From NCBI GenBank assembly GCA_002803225.1, contig NXFV01001997.1, positions 1-41,874 of the forward strand: a stretch of DNA of 41,874 nt. The letters are read 5' to 3'. Within the stretch, counting starts at the first letter, position 1. Each line of letters starts with the position of its first letter. Below, in pieces: positions 33,701 through 41,874 of the stretch. Source of the DNA: Gamarada debralockiae. Lineage: Eukaryota; Ascomycota; Leotiomycetes; Helotiales; Hyphodiscaceae. The translations under genes and the position numbers were made by a program. The notes beneath the pieces are model-generated. The model had not been told where the DNA came from. It saw only the letters and a program-made list of their open reading frames with translations, and searched no databases.

Positions 33701-36700
33701 CATAACTCAAGATCTATCCAGTTCTTACCACTACCAAGTTTACGAAATCGGTAGCGCGAGCGAGATGGCCCCCTATATCAACTATAGTCAAAGTAGCCTC
33801 AACTTTCTACAAGGGCCTCTGCTTTCGGTGTGCCTGTTCGACATCACAGGAAGCGACCAAGTAATTTTCTTAGCAGCAAATCACTTGGTAGTCGACATGG
33901 TATCATGGCGCATCCTCCTGCAAGATCTGGAAGAAATTCTCACCACTGGATCTCTGGCAGCGAGCAAGCCACTTTCGTTCCAAAGCTGGTGTGCCATGCA
34001 AGTCGAACACTCTGAAAAGCAACTCACAGGTGGAATCAATGATGTTCTGCCATTCAAGGTACCGGCTGCTGATATCGGGTACTGGAGTATGGACGGCCAA
34101 AGCAACAACTACAGTGATGTCGAGTGCAAAACCTTTTCCATCAGTGAGGCTCTCACAGCTTCCGCTATGGGGGAATGTCACTCTCCTCTCCGCACAGAGC
34201 CAGTGGACGTGTTCTTGTCCGCTATTGCTCATTCATTCAGCCGCACATTCTCAGACCGAGCAACACCGACTATTTTCAACGAGAACCATGGACGCGAACC
34301 TTGGGATTCTAATATTGATCTCTCAAGAACAGTCGGGTGGTTCACGACTCTCTACCCAGTCCACGTGGAAGTCGATATGGAGGATGATGATCCTTTAAAA
34401 ACCGTCCGACGGATGAAGGATGTTCGCCACAAAGTCCCAAATAATGGAAGGTCCTATTTTGCACATCGATATTTAACAGCCGAAGGAAGATCGGAGTTCA
34501 AAGACCACGATGGACCGATGGAGATTCTTTTCAACTATCTCGGTCGCATGCAACAGCTGGAGCATCAAGACTCCCTCTTGCAGCACTGGAATTGTTCAAG
34601 TAGCGAATCTGATGCCAAGCTCATGTCTGATGTTGGTCCACAAACGACTAGACTGGCATTGATCGAGATCTCAGCAGTTATCGTCAAAGACAGGATCCAG
34701 TTCTCGTTCGTCTTCAACCGCAAAATGAAGAACCAGCAAGCTATTCACCAGTGGATATCCGATTGCAGGAGCACACTCGAGGAGACAGTAGCCTCCCTCA
34801 TGCGCATCAAGTCAGAGTACCAACTTACATTAAGCGACTTCCCATTGCTACCGATATCTTATGATGGCTTGAAGAAGTTAGTCAAGAAAACCTTGCCATC
34901 GGTAGGAATCAAACCTCAGGCTGTAGAAGATATCTATCCATGTGCACCGATGCAAGAAGGTATGTTGCTCAGCCAATTGAGAGACCCAGAGATCTATCAG
35001 TTCCGGGCTATCTATGAGGTTACAAATGCTGGGCCTGTTGATGCAAGGCGGCTGGTCAAAGCATGGCAACAAGTTGTCAATCATCATGCAGCACTTCGAA
35101 CCGTTTTTGTCGACAGTCTCTATCGGGGAGCTGTTTTCAATCAAGTTGTGGTCAAACACATTGACAAGCACGGAGTATGGGTCACGTTCGACGACACGGA
35201 AGCCTTGGGAAAGCTGGAATCATTTGCTCTCGATGAACGATATTATGAACAGCCACGTCTCCCCCATCAATTCACCGTGTGCGAAACCTCAACTGGGCGC
35301 GTTTATTTTAAGTTGGAGATGAACCATGCGATTATGGATGGTGGATCACTACCCATCATGTTTCGGGATCTAGCGGCAGCATATGAAGGCCATCTCCAAG
35401 AAGTGCCAAGGCCACTCTACAGCGACTACATCGCATACCTCAAACACCAGTCGCCGGAGACAGGGGTTCGATTTTGGAGGACATATTTGCAAGGAGCTCG
35501 ATCATGCCACTTCCCGGTCCTCAATACTAGCCCTCCAACCAAGAAGCGTCTTAACTTCGCGAGACTGAGCTTTGATCGCTTCCCGGAACTTCGAGCCCTG
35601 TGTCAGGAGAAGAATATCACGCTCGCAAATGCCATACAAGCAGCCTGGGCGGTATGTTTGCGGAGCTACACCGGCCACGACGATGTCTGCTTTGGTTATC
35701 TCTCATCCGGACGCGACATTCCAGTCAGTGGAATTCAAGATACTGTCGGCCCCTTAATCAACATGCTGGTTTGCCGGGTGAACTTTGCGCGCGAATCATC
35801 TCTGGGAGAAATTATCCAGAAGGTGCAAAGTGATTACCTTCAAAGCCTGGACTGCCAGCATTGTTCTCTTGCGCAGATCCAGCATGATCTTGACTTGGCC
35901 GGGGAAAATTTGTTTAATACTGCGGTATCAATTCAGGGAGATGGACCTGCCGGTTGTTCTCAACCTTCGTCTATTTCCTTTACACCAATTAATGCCATGG
36001 ATCCGAATGAGGTAAGACACGATATTCTTCATCAATAATTGCCACTGCTAACGGATATATTAGTATGCAATCACCCTCAATATTGGAATCGCACAGGCAA
36101 ACGAGGGAGCAGTACTCAGATACTGGACGGATATTTTGTCTGATGAGCAAGCTGAGAGTCTCGTTTGCTCTTTAGCCAAGGTGCTGGACAGTATTGTCAG
36201 CAAACCTCAAAAGTTAGTGGCGGAATTGGAGCTTTCCAACAAAACTAGTAAAGCCGCCGTGAGCCTGCCAAACCAATGGGACCATCCCACCGACCTTCGG
36301 TTGATCGTCAAGGAATGCATTCAGGAAATCCTTGGACAGATTCTCAAATCAGGAGCCGTGACGACCGACATCCCACAGAAAATTGACGACTTACTGAATC
36401 CGAAAACTCTACAAACAGCGCGACCGGCTGCTACTACTCAGCCCACAGCAGAATATTCGCCAATTGCCATGTTCCCTGTTGATGCCGATCCAGATAAGAG
36501 GGGATTTGACAACAGCGAAGCTGACCCTCACATCTCACAAAAGATGCTCCTCCTCTGGAGTGAGTTCCTACAAATACCCGCAACTTCAATCAGAAACACC
36601 GATAGCTTCTTCAAGCTAGGAGGAGATTCAATCATCGCAATGCAATTGGTTGGCGCTGCTCGTGAAGAAGGCCTCTCGATTACAGTAGCGGACCTTTTCC

Positions 36701-38637
36701 GCAACCCCGTCTTTGCAGACATGGTTGAAGTTGTTCGATCGGCTGATGACGCTGCGGCTGTCTGTTTCAATGGCAGTACAGACAGGTACAATGGATCTGA
36801 CGAAGTCATCAAAGAGAAAAGAACGAGCATGCTTTACAAGAACTTCTCACTCCTCCAAGCAGCTGATATCAGCTCCTTCCTCCAAGAAAATGTCTGTCCG
36901 AAAATCAAACTCTTCAGGGGCGGAATCGTGGATGTCCTCCCTTGCACAGATTTTCAGGCCCTCTCAGTTACTGGCAGTCTTCTCGAATCTCGGTGGATGC
37001 TGAACTACTTTTACTTGGAAGGTAGAGGGTCGGTGGACATCAAGAGACTGAGACAATCTATCAATCGCGTCGTCGACGCTTTCGAAATCCTTCGCACAGT
37101 CTTCATACCCTACAATGGTCAATTCTTCCAAGTCATTCTAAGAAAACTCAATCCAGTCTTTAATGTGGAATTGACCGACAATCTCCAGCGATTTACTTCG
37201 GACATGCAACAGAGGGATCGAGACGCAGGGCCTCGACTTGGGGAGTCATACCTTCTGTTTACAGTGGCAAAATTGAGAAACTCGGAGGATCATCGCATTA
37301 TAATACGCATTTCCCACGCACAATACGACGGAGTGTGTCTTCCCCGCATCATGAATGCCCTACACTCCGCATATCACGATCAAGCAATTCCTCCGACTCC
37401 GTCCTTCTCAGGTTATGTTCGTGATGCTGTTGGGAAGACTACGAATACCCACTACGAATACTGGACTTCATTGCTGGAAGGATCTAGAATGGTAGATATT
37501 GTGCCACGACGAGGTCCGAACTATAGTCGAGGACCCAATCCACCCACAATACTCAAACGAATCGTTAAGCTATCCTCCCTCTCCGCCGAAAGCATCACTC
37601 CGGCAATAGTTATCAAAGCCGCATGGTCTCTGGTCCTTGCAAAGATATCTAGCCGCTCCGATATTATCTTTGGGAACGTCATCAGTGGCCGCAATGCATC
37701 AATTTCAGGACTTGAAAGCATCGTCGGGCCATGCGTCAACACAATCCCAGTTCGGGCCACCTTCCAACCAGGTTGGACAGCTCTTCATCTCATGCGCCAC
37801 CTCCAAGACCAACAAGTCGCTAACATGCCATACGAATCTCTCGGCTTCCGAGAAATCATCAAACACTGTACCGATTGGCCTGACTGGACCAACTTCACCA
37901 CTGTGTGCCAACACCAGAATATCCAGCAAAGCCCCGAAATCGAACTAGGGCAGAGCAAATACATATTCGGCGGTGTCGGCTCTCAAGATGACTTCGCAGA
38001 TTTTACAGTGCTATCAGTACCCCAAGGTGGCGACGACATTGAAATTAGCTTAATTTTTGGCCTCTCCAATATCCACATGACCGAGGAAGATACGGAAGCC
38101 ATTTTCAGCTCCCTGTGTCAGACAGCAGAAAAGTTTTCAAAGGAACCTCACACACCTCTCCCGTCCCCACAAACACTGTGTGCTATGCCGCAACAAAAAC
38201 ACGATAATGCCGCGTTCATATCAGCACGTAGGATGTCCTCGAGTCTCGATGCCCTACCAAGAAAATATTTGCTAGTCTACTCTGACGTTCTGACGCGCGG
38301 CTGGCGCCAAATTCTTGGAGAAGTTACGACCGATCCGGAATCCTCATTCTTTGATCTTGGGGGCGATATTATGGGACTCGCACAACTGGCGTCGCTTTTG
38401 GAGGAGGAGGGCTTTAAACTTCGGCTTGAGGATCTGGTTCTTCATCCTGTATTGATAGAACAGTTGGCTTTGCTGGCAAGAACCAGCTCTCGGGAGGAGG
38501 AAGAGGGTGGCCACCTGGTGGGGGTGAGTGGAGAGGTTTTGGGCAAGAAGGGGTATAGGAAGGTGTGGGGGATTGCTAAGAAGATGATGAAATCTAAGGC
38601 AAGGCCTAGTATAAACGATATGGCAGTTGAGGTTTAA
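14941..38637 (+). CDS. Multimodular nonribosomal peptide synthetase, 7827 aa, 4 exons
   Basis: Exons 14941-15426, 15536-24096, 24149-36011 and 36064-38637. The introns (109, 52 and 52 nt) have GT...AG ends and branch points CTAAT, TACTAAC and GCTAAC. The first and third are phase 0; the second is phase 2 and falls inside the A3 core motif of the third adenylation domain (TSGSTGKP/KG). Domain order: C(half)-A1-T1-E1-C2-A2-T2-C3-A3-T3-E2-C4-A4-T4-C5-A5-T5-E3-C6-T6-C7-T7. The enzyme activates five amino acids, joins them on 4'-phosphopantetheine arms, epimerises residues 1, 3 and 5, and should release the product through the terminal condensation-like domain, as no thioesterase or reductase is present. 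No premature stop or frameshift was found. The architecture resembles, from memory, fungal Pes1/NPS4/AbNPS2; product and substrates are unknown. It is divergent from an ABCC pump. Confidence 0.95.
15724..18975 (+). other. NRPS module 1: A1-T1-E1
   Basis: A1 (about aa 226-750): FTSGTTGDPKGT, NGYGPSE, KTGDL, and SGKLDR with the invariant Lys. Specificity residues read by alignment to GrsA: D-A-Q-C-I-V-G-V-A-K, no confident substrate. T1: LGGDSI with the phosphopantetheine Ser at aa 813. E1 (about aa 865-1310): HHLVIDLVSW at 18020, EGHGREP and LSRTVGWFTT, all epimerase motifs intact. Predicts a D-configured first residue. Confidence 0.9.
19030..22230 (+). other. NRPS module 2: C2-A2-T2
   Basis: C2 follows an E domain and carries SHTIIDG, as expected for a D-donor (DCL) condensation domain. 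A2 (about aa 1771-2288) has YTSGSSGQPKG, CCYGPSE and KTGDL; its last core motif reads SRKLDR, with Arg for the usual Gly but the catalytic Lys kept. Specificity residues D-V-A-D-C-A-C-I-Y-K; the Asp at position 4 and the Cys residues are unusual, so no substrate is assigned. T2 LGGDSI, Ser at about aa 2351. No E domain, so the residue stays L. Confidence 0.9.
22290..26880 (+). other. NRPS module 3: C3-A3-T3-E2
   Basis: C3 has HHALYDGW (22688-22711), the form expected for an L-donor (LCL) domain. A3 is interrupted by the intron 24097-24148 in its nucleotide-binding loop; after splicing it reads TSGSTGKPKGT. Specificity residues D-V-M-G-V-G-A-I-T-K. T3 LGGDSI. E2 has HHLVIDVVSW (25918) and EGHGREP, so residue 3 should be D. 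Confidence 0.9.
26915..30150 (+). other. NRPS module 4: C4-A4-T4
   Basis: C4 follows E2 and carries SHAISDG (DCL type). A4 (about aa 4387-4917) has FTSGTTGLPKG, DGYGPSE, KTGDL and SGKLDR; specificity residues D-A-M-F-I-G-G-I-C-K, hydrophobic in character. T4 LGGDSI. No epimerase. Confidence 0.9.
30235..34850 (+). other. NRPS module 5: C5-A5-T5-E3
   Basis: C5 has HHALYDGW (LCL type). A5 has FTSGSTGRPKG, NLYGPTE and SGKLER; specificity residues D-A-M-F-L-G-L-V-L-K, close to those of A4, so both may take a similar hydrophobic residue (inference). T5 LGGDSI. E3 differs from E1 and E2: NHLVVDMVSW (first His to Asn, aa 6260) and ENHGREP (Gly to Asn, aa 6395). The second His and the Glu regarded as catalytic remain. 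Confidence 0.9.
34890..36750 (+). other. NRPS module 6: C6-T6 without an adenylation domain
   Basis: C6 spans the intron 36012-36063 and has NHAIMDG (His, Asp and Gly kept; Asn 6741 where C2 and C4 have Ser). After C6 comes a linker of about 100 residues, Pro/Thr-rich in part (LQTARPAATTQPTAEYSP), where a 500-residue A domain would normally sit. T6 follows with an intact LGGDSI, Ser at aa 7159. T6 must be loaded by another A domain, or the peptide is passed to it. Confidence 0.9.
36850..38637 (+). other. NRPS termination region: C7 and Ser-less T7
   Basis: C7 (about aa 7233-7660) has SHAQYDG at 37312-37332, a form seen in terminal fungal condensation-like domains that release or cyclise products. 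It is followed by a carrier-like fold ending FFDLGGDIMG. The residue after GGD is Ile 7739 (codon ATT, 38368-38370), not the Ser that carries phosphopantetheine. A basic tail follows (KKMMKSKARPS). T7 therefore should not be modified. Confidence 0.9.
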
Positions 38638-39040
38638 TATTGTATTTTCAAGCACTTAAAGCCCTTAGTAGTTTAGCTACATAGGGACCGGAGTGGGTTC
38701 GGTGCCCTTAGGGTTAGGAGTTCAATTACAATCAGGTGCTTTCTAAAGACATCCTAAAGATTCCCTTTTCTTATGTAGAGATTATTCATTACTTTTATAC
38801 TCAACAGTATCTTGTTCATGGCTGAGGTACTCTGATATTTACGGTATTCCTGTTTTGATCAAGCATCATGGTCGGATTCCTATAGACCCTGTATATACTA
38901 CTTGATCTACCTACTCGTGGGAACTTGAGGTTCGCTCCTGTGGCCTAGCCTCTGGCTCCGAAGGTTGCTTGGATCTAGAGAACAGAACAGTTAGTATAAC
39001 TAGTCATGAACAAATTCAGGTTTAGAGAATAAATATATAT
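38638..39040. other. 3' flank of the NRPS, no gene seen
   Basis: This should contain the NRPS 3' UTR and terminator. No poly(A) signal is clear, and no reading frame with family resemblance was found. Confidence 0.4.
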
Positions 39041-39044
39041 ACCT

Positions 39045-39260
39045 AGTTCTGATTTGCGACTATCTGTGGAGGGTATGTCCGCTGATAGTACCTGCTCGCG
39101 GCATTTGACTGGCTTATAGCATTTGTTTCAATAGTGGCTAGTCTTGTATTTATAAATTTCTTATATAGCTAGCGTAGAGAGGGCGTGCCTCCTTGGTGGG
39201 TGCCCATTTCGTGTTCCCCAAGAGTAGTTGCGGTTGAAGTTGTACAAAACTAGGTCAACC
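39045..39260 (-). pseudogene. Possible degenerate coding remnant, unrecognised
   Basis: The minus strand reads open for about 60 codons with one TAG: STATTLGEHEMGTHQGG...SLR, stop, then LYKKFINTRLATIETNAISQ...YYQRTYPPQIVANQN and a stop at about 39045. The internal stop follows Arg and could be a RIP-altered Gln. No family is recognised and it may be chance. Confidence 0.25.
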
Positions 39261-39473
39261 TAGTAAGAAGGTCTTATGAATTTATCCCAAACGGGTTCGT
39301 CTGCTGATGCTGCACTGAGATATGTGAATATACTAGCAGCCTAATACATTTTTCATCAGCGTTGATTCTCTACAGAAAAACAAACAAGGTTGAAGAATGC
39401 AGAGTGTACTTATATTTCAGATTTGTATTTTAGTGGCTTAGTTAGATGTCGATTAATATGATATAGATGAGGC

Positions 39474-39735
39474 AGCTAGCCAGTGGGCTTTGAGGTCTCT
39501 GTATACAAGGGCTAGGTCGATAGCGTTATCAATGTCTCCTAGTCCAGCTGCCATAACGTTGAAAACTGTGCCAGAGCTAATATTGTTAGCGGAGAAAGCA
39601 TAAGGGCCATTGATCCCTATATTAATCCTGATGATTGTCTCTGATACCTAGGCATTAGTTGCCGGGCTGTACAACGTGGGCATAGGCCTTGCGTACAAAG
39701 ACTTTAGGAAGCTTGCTGAGGAGTTGTGCCTTGTA
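39474..39735 (-). pseudogene. Degenerate coding remnant, unrecognised protein
   Basis: The minus strand from about 39648 to 39474 is open for nearly 60 codons with protein-like composition: VSETIIRINIGINGPYAFSA, NNISSGTVFNVMAAGLGDID, NAIDLALVYRDLKAHWLAAS. Upstream, after a TAG at about 39650 and a possible frame change, YKAQLLSKLPKVFVRKAYAH continues to about 39735. I do not recognise the family. Stops and frame breaks mark it as dead. Confidence 0.4.
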
Positions 39736-39860
39736 GATGTGTTCGGCTGAGATCCTTTGTTAGTATTCTCAAATTATGGATGAAGGAGAGAGAATTTAGA
39801 CTTCCTGACGAATTTTGATGTATTAACTGTCCTCCTATTCTGTTGCGCAATAGTATTCAT

Positions 39861-39935
39861 CAGGGAAAGTGCGGACCAGCGGAACACCAGCTCTCTGCGG
39901 GCTCCGCTGGTGGAGCTGGTGGAGCTAGTGGAGCT
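39861..39935. repeat. Possible transposon end with internal inverted repeats
   Basis: CAGGGAAAGTGCGGACCAGC at 39861 resembles the CAGGG-type start of some hAT transposons. ACCAGCGGA and, further on, TCCGCTGGT are inverted, followed by three GGAGCT(G/A)GTG units to about 39935. No second end or 8-bp target duplication was located. Confidence 0.3.
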
Positions 39936-39999
39936 CAAGTGCCCATCTCTCTGCTCATAGAGCCAGTCATATTAAAATTTCCGCGCAAATAAATATATA

Positions 40000-40185
40000 A
40001 TAGTAGAAAAGAGCGCATTTATTCCTCTTTGTACATTTTGCAAGTTTTGCTTACAATACTATTAAAGCTTAAAATATATAATATATTTATTTTTAATTTT
40101 CTTAAATTCATTTATTTACTTTTATTATATTTATTATTTCTATAAAACTATCTAAGAAAACTATTTAAAAAAAACTATATATATA
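40000..40185. other. Very AT-rich stretch, no gene seen
   Basis: This is almost entirely A/T with runs such as TTAAAATATATAATATATTT. Nothing else is recognisable. Confidence 0.5.
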
Positions 40186-40189
40186 ATGT

Positions 40190-40405
40190 AAGTAGTATAT
40201 AGCAGAGGAGTATGTATATAGTAGAGGTATATGCGTATAGTAGAGGTGTATGTGTATGGCAGAGGAGTATGCGTATGGATCTGCGTGAGTAGTATATAGC
40301 AGAGGAGTATATGTACAGCAGAGGAGTATACGTACAATAGAGGAGTATGGCAGAGGAGTATGTATATGGCAGAGGAGTATGTATATGGCAGAGAAGTATG
40401 TAAAC
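40190..40405. repeat. Minisatellite, core AGAGGAGTATGTATATGGC
   Basis: About a dozen imperfect units of roughly 15-20 bp built on GTATATGGCAGAGGAGTAT, some expanded by GTATGGATCTGCGTGAG-type inserts. Long open frames across it are due to the repeat and are not genes. Confidence 0.85.
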
Positions 40406-40479
40406 AATGTTCCTTGCTAGTATGTTTACACAGGCGTAACTAGAGCAAAAGTAGTCTGTGCGCACGCGCATACAGTATA

Positions 40480-40632
40480 AACAATACACAGATACATGTA
40501 AACAATACATGTACGCGCATGTAAACAACACATATACGCGCATGTAAATAACACATGCACGTGCATGTAAATAACACATACATGCGTATGTAAACAATAT
40601 ATATATATACGCATATAAACAATATATATATA
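40480..40632. repeat. Minisatellite, core TGTAAACAACACATATACGCGCA
   Basis: About six or seven imperfect units of 20-24 bp, degrading into ATATAT at the right end, directly abutting the pogo-like end at 40633. Confidence 0.85.
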
Positions 40633-40990
40633 CAGTCAAACCCCGATATAAGGACCATGTGATATAAAGATACCCCACTTTTAAGGATACTTTTATTGGT
40701 CCCAGCGAATTTAAGGTGACTATTAAGGATATCCCCTCCACTAGGATATCCTAAGAATTTATGTCCCCTAAATCTTGAATCCTATCTAATTTATCCTTAT
40801 AACTATGGCCGATTTAGTACCTCAAAAGCGTTAAGCTATTTACTGATTTAGAGCGACGTAATATACGTCGCCGCCGCGATACAACTAGTGAAACTCAAAA
40901 AGAGCTAATTGCGTGGTTCATAGCATAGCCTTCTAGTAGGCCTCTTACCTAAGGCTAGATATCGATAATTCTTTCTCTTATCTATGTATA
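40633..40990 (+). pseudogene. pogo/Tigger-like transposon, 5' part, RIP-damaged and interrupted
   Basis: It starts CAGTCAAACCCCGATATAAG after a TA at 40631-40632, a typical pogo-type end. From about 40850 the plus strand encodes TDLERRNIRRRRDTTSETQK, then ELIAWFIA, stop, PSSRPLT, stop, G, stop, ISIILS: the N-terminal HTH of pogo-type transposases. The stops are TAG where Gln is expected. The frame ends ...ISIILSLIYVY exactly at the LTR at 40991. It aligns with QISRILPSKYNYL of the left-edge element. Confidence 0.65.
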
Positions 40991-41243
40991 TGTCACGGCG
41001 CGTGAATCACGTGATACTGGATTTCCCCCGCCGGGCGGGGGAAATCAACTAGAACTGCTATATTCAGGGCCCTTGTTAGCTCGCGCTAGTAAGGACCCTG
41101 TATTAGTATAGTCCTAGGTCCTGTACATAAGCTCGAGCTTCTTACGAAGCTCTCTTCTTCTTCTTCTTCTTTCTTTAGCTTTAGATTCTCAATATAAATG
41201 TATGTTCACCTATTCCTTTGGGTCTTATCTAGTACAGCTGTCA
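40991..41243 (+). mobile_element. 5' LTR of a retrotransposon inserted in the pogo-like element
   Basis: Begins TGTCACGGCGCGTGAATCAC and ends AGTACAGCTGTCA, so it has TG...CA ends, 253 bp. The left boundary is set by the end of the pogo-like frame; the right boundary is inferred from CA before a leader of about 20 nt and a gag-like start. It contains a perfect palindrome (41020-41046) and a TTC microsatellite (about 41155-41172). The partner LTR and target duplication (left copy would be GTATA) are outside the window. Confidence 0.5.
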
Positions 41244-41265
41244 TATAATCTAAAGCTTAACTATA

Positions 41266-41874
41266 ATGTCTAGAAAGATAGTAAATATCCCGGCCAGTAG
41301 TAGGACTGCTAAAGAGTTAGTCTCACGAGGAGCTAACTATCCGACCTTTTAGTATTACTCGCTAGACGGACGAGCTATTAGTATAAAACCCCAATTAATA
41401 AACACTATAGATAGTAACGCAGGTCCTAGTTGCTAACCCTCTAGGCAGGACGATTACCTATCGACCGAGATACTATAGAGTATTAAGCCTATCGAGTATA
41501 CTAACTTAGGAGAAGTCCCTACTATGTGTAGTAGAAAGAGCAGAGATACTGCTTATATAAAGCCTTCTTACGAAAGGCGTACTCGGAAAGAATAGTTTGA
41601 GTAGAACTAGGCCTAGGAAGAATATATACGGGCACTAGAAAGATAGCTAGTAAAGTACCCTCCTCGATCCCTTTCTAATAGTGATATAGAGTCGAGTAAT
41701 AGGTATATTATATGCCCTCTTTCTTCCCCTTATAGCTTATAAAGAGCTACTACTCCCTGTTATACTCGTAATAGATAATAGTAACACAGCTGCTCGCCAC
41801 CTCTAACGGACGAGCTAATTACCTAAGGAATACTATTCTGTCTCTTATAGTAAACCCTATAGGCTAATAGTAGG
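41266..41874 (+). pseudogene. Retrotransposon gag-like gene, RIP-damaged, continues past the window
   Basis: A single frame from ATG 41266 reads MSRKIVNIPASSRTAKELVS, then a stretch ending NYPTF and a TAG. It continues with YYSLDGRAISIKPQL, more TAG/TAA stops, and DTAYIKPSYERRTRKE, stop, FE. The stops fit CAG, CAA or TGG codons changed by RIP. Position just after an LTR suggests gag; no zinc knuckle is visible before the window ends, so superfamily is not assigned. Confidence 0.5.

Noticed and set aside
38265..38637. The NRPS 3' end as a thioesterase or reductase.
   Set aside because: There is no GxSxG or Rossmann motif; the sequence is a carrier-like fold followed by a short basic tail.
38650..38725. 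TTAGGG-like words suggesting a telomere-proximal position.
   Set aside because: Only one or two isolated occurrences, no array.
40165..40741. A 188-codon minus-strand frame rich in Tyr, Ile and Cys.
   Set aside because: It is produced by the two minisatellites and runs into a transposon end.
1..41874. tRNA, rRNA and CRISPR features.
   Set aside because: No tRNA-like or rRNA-like segment was recognised, and CRISPR arrays are not expected in a fungal genome; the short repeats seen lack spacer structure.

Overview
The window comes from a filamentous ascomycete (Pezizomycotina). Genes are split by many short introns (45-109 nt) with fungal branch points such as TACTAAC. It carries a huge multimodular nonribosomal peptide synthetase (NRPS). 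Its transposons are degraded by C-to-T and G-to-A changes that turn CAG/CAA and TGG codons into stops, the mark of repeat-induced point mutation (RIP).

Layout. 1-486: end of a minus-strand pogo/Tigger-like transposon running off the left edge. 880-6308: a minus-strand S28-family serine peptidase gene, now dead. It is split by a 3.68-kb transposon (2622-6300, target duplication GAGAT) inserted just after its start codon, and by a 218-bp solo relative (2102-2319, duplication GTTTC). The large element carries a RIP-damaged gene of the fungal Crypton-like type (Ndc10-like region plus GCR1_C domain), itself interrupted by a 228-bp solo relative (3438-3665, duplication ATAAT). 6484-6612: near-perfect 50-bp foldback. 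7252-12479: intact 15-exon ABCC-type ABC transporter, minus strand, about 1493 aa. 12480-14940: divergent promoter region with a 53-bp tandem duplication. 14941-38637: intact 4-exon NRPS, plus strand, 7827 aa. 38638-41874: gene-poor, with an unrecognised degenerate coding remnant, minisatellites, and a second RIP-damaged pogo-like element interrupted by an LTR retrotransposon that runs off the right edge.

The core is a two-gene unit: the NRPS and a divergently transcribed ABCC pump sharing one intergenic region. The NRPS reads (half C)-A-T-E-C-A-T-C-A-T-E-C-A-T-C-A-T-E-C-T-C-T. It has five adenylation domains, and epimerases in modules 1, 3 and 5, which predicts a D-L-D-L-D pattern. It ends in a C-T-C-T tail with no adenylation domain, and its last carrier domain has Ile where the phosphopantetheine Ser should be. 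From memory this resembles the Pes1 (Aspergillus fumigatus) / NPS4 (Cochliobolus) / AbNPS2 (Alternaria) group. That identity, the amino acid substrates and the pump's cargo are inferences. No other tailoring gene or cluster regulator is visible.

The most unusual item is the transposon family at 880-6300. Three independent insertions show 5-bp target duplications and TGTTG...CAACA ends, yet the only gene inside is of a tyrosine-recombinase type not expected to make such duplications.
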